From an uncultured Eubacteriales bacterium (GTDB taxonomy: Bacteria; Bacillota; Clostridia; Christensenellales; Borkfalkiaceae), in assembly GCA_900545325.1 (NCBI GenBank), contig UQZE01000041.1, positions 1 through 15,012 of the forward strand: a stretch of 15,012 nucleotides of DNA, in the 5' to 3' direction. The notes under the pieces were generated by a model. The model worked only from the letters and a program-made list of their open reading frames with translations, ran no database searches and had not been told where the DNA came from. A program made the translations under genes and the position numbers. Position 1 is the stretch's first letter; every line of letters begins with the position of its first letter. Of this stretch, positions 9,101 to 15,012 are shown piece after piece.

Positions 9101-9571
9101 ATGCTGAAACGCGATTTTTCCAACGTACTCGCAAAGGGCGCGGGGCTCTGGTGGTACGACATGTGGGGCGGCTGGTTCGACGATCCCGAAATCTACAGCC
9201 TCATTTCCGTCATGAACGCGGAAATGGAATATTCCTTGGATCATCCCGCCGAAAGCGTAAGTCCCGTTGCGTGGCTGATCGCAGACGATCTGCTTACCTG
9301 CATGGCCTATGATTTCGACGGCACGTACCACGTTCTTTTGGAATCGCATTACAATCAGAAAGAAAGCCTCGCAAAGCTGGGCGTGCCCTTCGACTATTAT
9401 TATCTTTCCGATCTGGCCGACGGATTGAAAAAGGACTACGACGTGTATATCGTAGAGGCGGTCAACGTCGGGGAGGAAGAGCGTTTCGCCATAGAACGGT
9501 ATCTGAAACGCGCGGGCAAAACGATCGTTTGGCTGGGGCTCACGGGATTTACGACGAGGAAGGCAAGGTGA
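6113..9571 (+). CDS. Second GH42-like anchored glycosidase, N-terminal piece, frameshifted (1152 aa)
   Basis: This is a paralogue of the preceding gene and overlaps its last 14 bases; AAAGG at 6103-6107 serves the ATG at 6113. It has a signal peptide (about 1-35), two CBM-like modules (about 43-195 and 200-325), a rhamnosidase-type galactose-binding-like domain (about 333-485), an Ig-like segment (about 500-615) and the glycosidase barrel (about 620-1040). The candidate acid/base is Glu789 (ATCEWQQYG) and the nucleophile Glu963 (FMEVDERT); the GLWWYDM motif is at 1011-1017. All match the neighbour one for one. Similarity stops abruptly after residue 1142 (KTIVWLG), and about 10 unrelated residues lead to a TGA at 9569-9571. 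The missing C-terminal part follows in another frame. With one extra G in the run at 9535-9538 the gene would read 6113-10272 and encode 1386 residues. The catalytic barrel is complete in this piece, but the membrane anchor is lost. Confidence 0.85.
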   Translation: MMKLKFSVARKVALALLAAVFLAAAAGAAAYSARERALVSAAAFNGGFECETGALPSGWDYSDDKKASADKEVFFGGKSSLRVTFEDYVNPFAAASREKAAVEGGEQYRFSVMAMSRSSRYSQAVISVTQYAADGSVVVAEKESPSLLLNTGEEWSGWQEIWLKLKLNLKTTHVGISVKVTAGRADCRFDNVTARPNDAAFYEDFRSVSSDGGAALWTVSGDAEFTEGELRLGAGSATADWNDILSSCTYEIAGNARSSGGASVRVDYISYRGETAGSFTHALPAGDGMETFSFAVTAPSAAYAKISLVNESGSAAFGQLSVKLKENPRETRSGWLGEWISCGGEEAFHGTEYRYRWFRKSFSVEKKVERAVVQYTGDDRIEGYINGGGSLGSTTFYSTVVADVTDEIRQGDNVLAFYVASGGDFCAIIFDMTIVYEDGTVERVYSDETTRGFTREAAGWKTIYFNDAGWPASRFFGRVPCQPWGTIDYSYVVPAGVSAELNAFDCGTSVAAGDALEVTLSVTPQTAAAENPEISAALIGEEGELPFSLRLVPAEGTDMTSWKPGETVRVEYVMEIPDFTQAGTYGIKLDAQDIYLTNTDGNIVADAAIAVTAAPKELISSEVKKDENGVTRLYIEGEKVVPMIYLRDFSTKFSPEYAAGMAEAGVVLMEFPNTRNYYMNGLGPVWTGVNQYDFKIFDDLIYETLEGAPHAKIMLALDADPPEWWLNANPGERAVDNEGNTYQNGASYASEKWREAAGEYFRAILTHAAAQPYADHIFAVKISAGATCEWQQYGVSLTTCGDFSTASRNAFRAWLKEKYGSDRALKNAWGRSVTLASAEIPALEERQPSQYKTVLGADQRNVIDYHLFCSDMITESILYLSGVVKEVCQNKWIVGTYNGYMVNSLTYESTNLVNASFRDLLTSDKLDFFCAPVLYDSRMSGMSAGYMTMVDSILDNGKMFFMEVDERTVLYDDSGWQDAYLLQEWGQTYTMRDTIEMLKRDFSNVLAKGAGLWWYDMWGGWFDDPEIYSLISVMNAEMEYSLDHPAESVSPVAWLIADDLLTCMAYDFDGTYHVLLESHYNQKESLAKLGVPFDYYYLSDLADGLKKDYDVYIVEAVNVGEEERFAIERYLKRAGKTIVWLGLTGFTTRKAR

Positions 9572-10272
9572 GCGAACGGGCTATGAGCGAACTTATCGGC
9601 ATGGACGTGGCGTTCACCGAGGGCGGAACCTATGCCGTTACCGTAGAGGATAACGGCCATTACGCCGCCGCGGGACTCGACGGGTTCGTGTACGGCAATC
9701 CCGCGTCCGTGGGCAAGGTTACGCCGATGGCCTACGTCGCCGATCAAGACGCAACCGCGCTCGGTTCGTTCGATCCGCTCGGCCGTACGGGGCTTGCGGT
9801 AAAGGAAGTGCCCGTTTCGGCGGTGGACGGTTGGACGTCCGTCTATTCCGCGGTGGGCAACGTGCCCGCGGAACTCATCAGAAATATTTTGGAGCATAAG
9901 GGCGCGAACGTCTATACCGACAGCGGGGACGTGGTGTTTGCAAACAGCGGTTATCTCGCCGTAGACAGTCCGTACGGAGGCACGCGCACGCTGAACCTCG
10001 GCGGCACGTACGACGTGTACGACGTTTTCGCCGGGAGCATAGTCGCGACGGGCGTAAGCTCGTTTACGGCGCATTTCGACGCGGGCGGCACGCGCCTTTT
10101 CAGGCTGACGCCGTCGTCGGCAAATCCGCAGCCCGAGCCCGATCCGCAGCCGAAACCCGATCCGCCGGAAAACAAAGCGACCGTATGGCCGTACGTGCTG
10201 GCGGGCGGGACCGCCGCGGCGCTCGCCGCCGTCGTTGCGGTCGCGATCGTCTTGAAAAAAAGAAAAAAATAA
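9529..10272 (+). pseudogene. C-terminal piece of the second GH42-like glycosidase after a frameshift
   Basis: Coding similarity to the first giant enzyme resumes in this frame from about base 9538 (GAHGIYDEEGK aligned with its GIPGIYAADGS). It continues to the end: the back of the Rossmann-like domain, the beta-rich tail with the pattern VYDV(F/Y), a Pro/Glu/Asp/Lys linker (repeats of PQPxPDP), a transmembrane helix and a KKRKK end. The coordinate 9529 is only a formal TTG start at the frame's open edge. If this piece were translated alone, the more plausible start is GTG at 9568, which overlaps the upstream TGA as GTGA and has a GAGGAAGG sequence at 9556-9563. Without a signal peptide a separate product would not be exported normally. 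I therefore read it as the broken end of one gene, or as an assembly error. Confidence 0.75.
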
Positions 10273-10275
10273 AAA

Positions 10276-10281
10276 AAGGAG
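10276..10281 (+). promoter_or_regulatory. Shine-Dalgarno site for the sugar-binding lipoprotein
   Basis: AAGGAG lies seven bases before the ATG at 10289, within the 16-base gap after the preceding stop. The surroundings are very A-rich, which should keep the site unstructured and favours strong translation of the binding protein. Confidence 0.8.
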
Positions 10282-10288
10282 AAAGAAT

Positions 10289-11623
10289 ATGAAAATGAAA
10301 AAGAGAATTTTATCCGTTGCCCTCGCGCTCGCATTGGGACTTTCCGCCGCGGGCTGCAGTAAAAACGACGACGCTTTCGAATTGCAGATATTCGCGGGCG
10401 GCTACGGCACGGAAATGTGGGAATACGTTCTGGAACTCTTTGAAGAAGACCACCCCGACGTAAAGATCGTAACTTATATGGATTCCAACGCGAACAACAG
10501 GCTCGCCGAGCGCTGGAGACAGGGCAATCCGCCCGATTTCGTCTTCCTGGAGGGCGAAGGGCTGGACCGCGACGGCTGGCTGGCGAACGACCTGCTTTAC
10601 GACTGCACCGAATGGCTGAAGACCGCGAAGGTGAACGGCAGCGATAAGCTCATCACGGAAGTGGCGGACCTCGGCATGTTCAACCGCCATACCAACTCGC
10701 AGGGCGATGAGATCATTTACGGGCTTCCCCTGCTTAAAAACTCCTACGGCGTGTGGTACGATCAGAACTGGTTTGAGAAAAATAACCTTACGTTCCCGAA
10801 ATCGTATACCGCGCTCATGGAATTCGGAGAAGAGGTGCGCACGAAAAAGTCGGACGGCGGCGCCGCTGCGGCCACGATGATCTATCCCGCGGACAACGCG
10901 GCAGGGTATCTCGTGCAGGGCTTCATTCTGCCCGCGCTTGCCGCTTACGGCGACAGCGCCTTTACCAACGCCATTATCACGGCGTCCGATCCCGACGTAT
11001 TCGCAGACGCCCGTTTCGTGGACGTGATGCAGCGTTTTATGGATTTCGTAGCGGCGGGCAACATGCTTAACGGCACGCTCTCGCTCGACCATACGCAATC
11101 CCAGCTCCGCTGGCTCAAACACGACGCCGCGCTCATTCCCAACGGCCTCTGGCTGAGGAGCGAACTGCAGAAGGACGCGGAGGACGACGGTTCCAGCCAG
11201 GCGTTCGCCTCGCTCGACATGCGCTACGGCGCTTCGCCGCTCTGTCTCGACGATCAGAAACCCGCCGTCGTGGCGACCACCATCGACTGCGGTATACCCG
11301 CGGGCAGCGACAAGATAGACCTCGCCAAGGAATTTATCACCTATCTGTACCGCGAGGACGTGGCGAAGATGTTCGCAAAATGCGCGAACACGCCCTCTGC
11401 GGTCAACGTGGACCTTTCCGACGTGGATATTTCCGACACCCTCAAATATACCCAGGAGATCATGAACAGCGACGATTATCTGCAGGTGTTCAAAACGGGC
11501 AGCTGGGGAGCGGTGGACAGCGAGTTCAACAAGATCGTGAACGAGATCGTGGAAGGCAAAAACCTTTCCACCGCGCTCGATTACTGCAAAAGATTGCAGA
11601 AAGTAGCGCAGGACCAGTTGTAA
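10289..11623 (+). CDS. ABC transporter sugar-binding lipoprotein (family 1 solute-binding protein)
   Basis: The 444-residue length is typical of extracellular sugar-binding proteins. A Lys/Arg-rich start, a hydrophobic stretch and a lipobox ending at Cys23 (LSAAGC) show a lipid-anchored exported protein. The mature part has the family features: an early beta strand followed by a helix with WEYVLELFEEDHPDVK, the GNPPDFVFLEG segment where an Asp-rich domain-I strand is expected, the YGLPLLKNSYGVWYDQNWF segment (about 145-163) and the late DLAKEFITYLY helix (about 343-353). It should bind an oligosaccharide released outside and hand it to the two permeases encoded next. The ligand cannot be read from sequence; the nearby enzymes suggest a plant-type oligosaccharide. 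The AAGGAG site supports the start at 10289, although a second Met follows at codon 3. Confidence 0.93.
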   Translation: MKMKKRILSVALALALGLSAAGCSKNDDAFELQIFAGGYGTEMWEYVLELFEEDHPDVKIVTYMDSNANNRLAERWRQGNPPDFVFLEGEGLDRDGWLANDLLYDCTEWLKTAKVNGSDKLITEVADLGMFNRHTNSQGDEIIYGLPLLKNSYGVWYDQNWFEKNNLTFPKSYTALMEFGEEVRTKKSDGGAAAATMIYPADNAAGYLVQGFILPALAAYGDSAFTNAIITASDPDVFADARFVDVMQRFMDFVAAGNMLNGTLSLDHTQSQLRWLKHDAALIPNGLWLRSELQKDAEDDGSSQAFASLDMRYGASPLCLDDQKPAVVATTIDCGIPAGSDKIDLAKEFITYLYREDVAKMFAKCANTPSAVNVDLSDVDISDTLKYTQEIMNSDDYLQVFKTGSWGAVDSEFNKIVNEIVEGKNLSTALDYCKRLQKVAQDQL

Positions 11624-11633
11624 AAATTCGGCG

Positions 11634-11655
11634 CCGCGGCGGTTTTCCGCCGCGG
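11634..11655 (+). promoter_or_regulatory. Intercistronic hairpin between binding-protein and permease genes
   Basis: A perfect 9-bp GC stem (11634-11642 with 11647-11655) closes a TTTT loop, eleven bases after the binding-protein stop. No T tract follows, so it is unlikely to be a full terminator. In many sugar ABC operons a hairpin here protects the 3' end of the upstream message, giving more binding protein than permease. That role is inferred from position. Confidence 0.65.
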
Positions 11656-11680
11656 GAGCCCGCCGGGCGGAGCGTAATCT

Positions 11681-12619
11681 ATGAAAAAATCAGCTGCAAT
11701 AAATAATAACATGACGCCGTCCCGATGGCTTTTCGCGGGAATATTCGGCGGGATAACTTTCGTTATATACGTCGTTTTGTGCGTGTATCCGCTGTTCAAC
11801 TCGCTCTATATGAGCTTTTTCAACTGGAACGGATATTACGTGCAGAAAACGACTTTTATCGGATTTGAAAATTACGCAGGCGTACTGAGCGATAAAATTT
11901 TCTGGCGCGCGGTGGCAAACGACTTCGTCATCACGCTCATAAAAGAAATCGTCATCATCTTTTTAACGGTGCTTTTCGCGGTCTCGCTCACGCGTTTCAA
12001 GCTGAGAAAGGGCGAAACGGCATTTTTCAAGTTCGTCTTTTACATACCGAACATTTTATCCGTGGTCATCATCGGCACGGTGTGGCGCTTTATCTTCATG
12101 TCGGGCGGCAGCGGTCTGCTGAACGGGCTGATCGGCCTCTTCGACAAGGGCTTCGATTTCGACTGGATCACCGAACGACCGCTCGGCGTGATAGGTTTTG
12201 TCGCCAGCTGGTGCGGCGTGGGGCTTTTCATGCTCACCATGATCGCCGCCATCAATCAGGTTTCGGAAGAACTTTACGAAGCCGCGAAAGTGGACGGCGC
12301 GGGGGAGATGAAACAGCTTATATATATCACCATGCCCGCGGTGTGGCTGCAGGTAACTTTTATCGTGGTAACGATACTTTACCAGTCGCTCGGCGGCAAT
12401 TTCGCGCTCGTGAACGTATTTTCCTCCACGGGCGGCGTAAACGGCCGCTCCATGGTCATGGGGCTTTACGTGTACCTGTACGGCAAGGCGAATTACGCCA
12501 CCATAGAAGGCCCCGTCAGCTATTCTTATGCGGCGTCGGTGATCATGCTCGCGATTACGGCGTCCGTGTCGCTCGGCGTAAAATTCCTGATGGACAAAGC
12601 GGAGGCGAAACTGAGATGA
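11681..12619 (+). CDS. Sugar ABC transporter permease, MalF/UgpA type
   Basis: This 312-residue integral membrane protein has the layout of the first permease of carbohydrate ABC importers: a first helix (about 17-38) followed by a loop with FFNWNG, then about five further helices. The EAA loop, which docks on the ATPase, reads EELYEAAKVDGAGEMKQLIY at about 196-215, with the conserved Gly spaced as expected. The start ATG at 11681 has GGAG at 11669-11672, eight bases upstream. It should form a heterodimer with the permease encoded next and receive ligand from the lipoprotein before it. The last codons overlap the next gene as ATGA, a sign of translational coupling. The transported sugar is not evident. 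Confidence 0.94.
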   Translation: MKKSAAINNNMTPSRWLFAGIFGGITFVIYVVLCVYPLFNSLYMSFFNWNGYYVQKTTFIGFENYAGVLSDKIFWRAVANDFVITLIKEIVIIFLTVLFAVSLTRFKLRKGETAFFKFVFYIPNILSVVIIGTVWRFIFMSGGSGLLNGLIGLFDKGFDFDWITERPLGVIGFVASWCGVGLFMLTMIAAINQVSEELYEAAKVDGAGEMKQLIYITMPAVWLQVTFIVVTILYQSLGGNFALVNVFSSTGGVNGRSMVMGLYVYLYGKANYATIEGPVSYSYAASVIMLAITASVSLGVKFLMDKAEAKLR

Positions 12620-13482
12620 ATTCAACTGCGAAAAGAAAACGCCGCGTCAAGGAAAGCAGAGGCACGACCGTCGCAAAATGGGCGATCCGCGTGGTCATGG
12701 TCCTTTGGGCGATACTCGTTCTGTACCCGCTTTTCTGGGCGGTAATCACCTCTTTTAAGAACACGGAACAGTTCATGACCGATCCGTGGAAATTTCCCTC
12801 GAAATGGATGTTTTCCAACTACGCCACCGCGTGGGTGAACGCCTCGTTCGCAAAATACTTTTTCAACAGCGTGTACGTAACGCTGGGCGCTTTGGCGCTC
12901 TGCCTCGCGATGGTGAGCACCACCTCCTACATCGTGGCGAAATACCGCCACCCCGTCATTCGGTTTGCGGAAAGATTTTACGCGCTCTTCATGATGGCGC
13001 CGCAGGTGCTGCTGCTCATTCCGCTGATGTATATGCTGCTCAAACACGATTTGACGAATCTGTTCATGCTCATGCTGCTTTACGCCATACAGGGCGTGCC
13101 GTTTTACGTGTTTTTGATGACGCCGTTCGTGCGCGGCATCAGTGATTCCCTGCTCGAAGCGGCGCAGATGGACGGCGCCAACGAGTTTTTTGTGTTTTTG
13201 CGAATTATCGTGCCCATGTCGCTCCCCGCGATCTTTATGGTCGCGCTGCTGAGCATCGTCGGTTCGTGGAACGAATACGTCATGGCGATCACCCTCATCA
13301 AGGAATCGTCGAGCTATACGCTCCCCGCGGGGATCAACGATATCACCACGTCGTCGAACTATTCCTACGGCGTGAAATTTGCCGCGCTCATCATCGCGAT
13401 GATACCCGTGCTCATCATCTACGCCGTTTTTCAGAAACCGCTGCAAAACGGGCTGTCCTCCGCGGACGGCGTCAAAGGATAA
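12616..13482 (+). CDS. Sugar ABC transporter permease, MalG/UgpE type
   Basis: The 288-residue protein has a basic N-terminus and about six hydrophobic helices. The first helix ends in LYPLFWAVITSFKN (about 36-49), a hallmark of the second permease of sugar importers. The EAA loop reads SDSLLEAAQMDGANEFFVF at about 176-194. The frame is open far upstream, but the true start is the ATG at 12616: it overlaps the previous stop (ATGA), has GGAGG at 12601-12605, and the residues before it read as nonsense from the preceding gene's other frame. Together with the preceding permease it forms the membrane channel. No ATPase gene follows, so the energy-coupling subunit must come from another locus. Confidence 0.94.
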   Translation: MNSTAKRKRRVKESRGTTVAKWAIRVVMVLWAILVLYPLFWAVITSFKNTEQFMTDPWKFPSKWMFSNYATAWVNASFAKYFFNSVYVTLGALALCLAMVSTTSYIVAKYRHPVIRFAERFYALFMMAPQVLLLIPLMYMLLKHDLTNLFMLMLLYAIQGVPFYVFLMTPFVRGISDSLLEAAQMDGANEFFVFLRIIVPMSLPAIFMVALLSIVGSWNEYVMAITLIKESSSYTLPAGINDITTSSNYSYGVKFAALIIAMIPVLIIYAVFQKPLQNGLSSADGVKG

Positions 13483-13489
13483 TATTTTT

Positions 13490-15012
13490 ATGAAAGACAT
13501 TGCTTACGAAGAATTTCTCCGACCGTCCGAAGAATATTCCATGGCGCCGTTCTGGTTCTGGAACGGGGATATGCAGGACGGGGAAATATGCCGCCAGCTC
13601 GACGAAATGCGTTTGAAGGGCGTTTACGAATGTATCGTGCACGCGCGAAAGGGGCTGGAAGTGCCCTACCTTTCGGACGAATGGTTCCGCAAAATACGCG
13701 TGGCCGCCGGTCACGCCGCAAAAACGGGTATGCGTCTATGGATTTACGACGAGAACAACTGGCCTAGCGGCTACGCGGGCGGCAGGGTGATAGAGGACGA
13801 TCCCGATTTCGCGGCCAAATGCCTGTCGGTGGAAAAGATTTATCCCGTCATGGATAAGGACGTCGCCGTGCCCGAGGTCGAGGGCAAGGAAATAGAGGCC
13901 GTCGTCGCGGTCTACCACAACGAAAAGTTTTACGACATCACCGATCGCGTGCGCGGAACGGTAAAGCCGTGGCGCCCGGAATCGCTGTATTGGGAAGTGT
14001 TTGTGTTCCGCATGGAAAAGTGCGGGCACCGCCCCATGTACAGCGAACAGCCCTACATAGACCTACTCAATCCGCGCGCGGCGGCGTCCTTTATAAAGCA
14101 CACGCACGCCGAATACAGGCGCCGCCTGCCCGAATACTGGGGCGGGGTGATCAAGGGATTTTTTACGGACGAACCGGGATTTTATCAGAATTATGTGGCG
14201 CAGACGAAAAATCTGAACACCGTCGTTTGGACGAGGGATTTCCGCGCTCGTTTTCTCGCGAAGTTCGGCTATGACATTGCCCCTTATCTCGGCGCGCTGT
14301 GGGAGGATATGGGCGTAATAAGCGAGCGCACCCGCCGCGATTACTATGCGGCGGTAAGCGAATTTTACTGCGAGAGCTATCTTAGGCAGATCGGGGAATT
14401 TTTGTCGCGGGACGGGCTTCTTTCCATCGGACACCTTCATCTGGAGGAGGGATTGAACACGCTCACGCAGACCGAGGGGGATTTTTTCGACTGTATGGCG
14501 GAATTTTCCTTTCCCGGAATTGATATGATCAGCCGCGATTATCCCCGCATGACGGAAAAGCTCGCGAGTTCCGCCATGCGCATACAGGGTAAGGAGCGCT
14601 GTTTTTCGGAATCGTTCGGCGCGCTCGGCTGGGAACTCTCCCTGCGGGAAATCAAACATTACACCGACCTGCAGTTCGCGCAGGGGATAAACATGCTGGT
14701 GCCGCACGCGTTTTTTTACAGCGTGGACGGCGTGCGCAGTTTGGAATGCCCGCCGTCGCTCTTCTTTCAGAACGGGTACTGGAAATATTTCAAAAACTAC
14801 GCCGATTACGTTGCGAGGCTCAGTTATTTTTGCAGCCGCGGGCGGGCTGAAATAGACGTGGCGATGTATTACCCGCAGTATTCCGCGCGTATCCGCTTTA
14901 TACCGCTGCATAATTACGACGTCAAGAAAATCGACGACTGCATCGTCGCGCTGGGCGACGCGCTTTTGAAAAACGGCTTCGACTACGATTTTTTTACCGA
15001 TAAAAACGCGGA
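13490..15012 (+). CDS. GH106-like glycoside hydrolase (alpha-L-rhamnosidase family), 3' partial
   Basis: The frame stays open from ATG 13490 to the window edge (507 complete codons), so the C-terminal part is missing. AAAGGA at 13474-13479, inside the end of the previous gene, is ten bases upstream. Recognisable features of the GH106 family are APFWFWNG near the start (19-26), YDENNWPSGYAGGRV (86-100), GFFTDEPGF (223-231) and CFSESFGALGW (371-381) followed by PHAFFYS (405-411). Glu228 and Glu374 are my candidates for functional acidic residues. GH106 enzymes remove terminal alpha-L-rhamnose from plant glycans by inversion. No signal peptide is seen, so it should act in the cytoplasm on oligosaccharides brought in by the transporter. 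Many family members are large (often about 1000 residues), so perhaps half is visible. The exact activity is inferred. Confidence 0.87.
   Translation, partial: MKDIAYEEFLRPSEEYSMAPFWFWNGDMQDGEICRQLDEMRLKGVYECIVHARKGLEVPYLSDEWFRKIRVAAGHAAKTGMRLWIYDENNWPSGYAGGRVIEDDPDFAAKCLSVEKIYPVMDKDVAVPEVEGKEIEAVVAVYHNEKFYDITDRVRGTVKPWRPESLYWEVFVFRMEKCGHRPMYSEQPYIDLLNPRAAASFIKHTHAEYRRRLPEYWGGVIKGFFTDEPGFYQNYVAQTKNLNTVVWTRDFRARFLAKFGYDIAPYLGALWEDMGVISERTRRDYYAAVSEFYCESYLRQIGEFLSRDGLLSIGHLHLEEGLNTLTQTEGDFFDCMAEFSFPGIDMISRDYPRMTEKLASSAMRIQGKERCFSESFGALGWELSLREIKHYTDLQFAQGINMLVPHAFFYSVDGVRSLECPPSLFFQNGYWKYFKNYADYVARLSYFCSRGRAEIDVAMYYPQYSARIRFIPLHNYDVKKIDDCIVALGDALLKNGFDYDFFTDKNA

Noticed and set aside
9530..9545. 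Programmed -1 ribosomal frameshift signal
   Set aside because: Re-pairing works for the Gly codon, but the preceding Leu codon does not fit a slippery heptamer and I saw no clear downstream pseudoknot. Loss of a G is simpler.
10252..10277. A-rich stretch as a terminator or slippage site
   Set aside because: It encodes the KKRKK tail and the leader of the next ribosome site. There is no GC hairpin before a T tract on the plus strand, and slippage would change only the last residues.
12082..12615. Upstream extension of the second permease frame
   Set aside because: The extension runs inside the first permease in another frame and gives an Arg/His-rich sequence. The ATGA overlap and GGAGG site fix the start at 12616.
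12622..13500. Minus-strand open frame opposite the second permease
   Set aside because: The product is His/Arg-rich with no hydrophobic or family pattern. The plus-strand permease explains the region fully.

Overview
The window reads as one plus-strand block for breaking down and importing a complex glycan. It is cut at both ends: the first gene lacks its start and the last lacks its end. The DNA is GC-rich, with many GCG/GCC/GGC/CTC codons. Genes sit close together with Shine-Dalgarno sites. The surface proteins end in a transmembrane helix plus a Lys/Arg tail, and one carries cysteine-pair repeats of a kind common in gut Clostridia. My best guess is an uncultured, GC-rich Clostridia-type Firmicute from an animal gut, perhaps Christensenellales. 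That placement is inference; no rRNA or tRNA is present to confirm it.

Layout. (1) Bases 1-1842 hold the end of a large surface protein with three beta-sandwich modules, Cys-pair repeats and a C-terminal membrane anchor. (2) Bases 1849-1876 form a strong hairpin. (3) Bases 1897-6126 encode a 1409-residue secreted, membrane-anchored protein with a GH42-like (clan GH-A-like) glycosidase domain. (4) Bases 6113-10272 hold a paralogue of that protein, overlapping it by 14 bases. It is broken by an apparent loss of one G in the run at 9535-9538; adding one G gives a 1386-residue protein collinear with its neighbour. (5) Bases 10289-11623 encode a sugar-binding lipoprotein. (6) A 9-bp hairpin lies at 11634-11655. 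(7) Bases 11681-12619 and 12616-13482 encode two MalF/MalG-type ABC permeases joined by an ATGA overlap. (8) From 13490 to the window end runs a signal-less GH106-like (alpha-L-rhamnosidase family) enzyme.

How the genes may work together. The anchored proteins would bind and cut a polysaccharide outside the cell. The binding protein and permeases would import the oligosaccharides, using an ATPase encoded elsewhere. The cytoplasmic GH106-like enzyme would then remove rhamnose or a similar sugar. A rhamnose-containing plant glycan such as pectin or arabinogalactan fits, but the sequence does not prove a substrate.

There is no gene-free stretch over about 60 bases. I saw no RNA gene, CRISPR array, insertion sequence, attachment site or convincing promoter. 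The operon promoter is probably upstream of the window. The most notable points are the tandem giant enzymes with a non-canonical acid/base motif, the frameshift in the second, the Gly-Cys membrane anchor of the first gene and the hairpin between the binding protein and the permeases.
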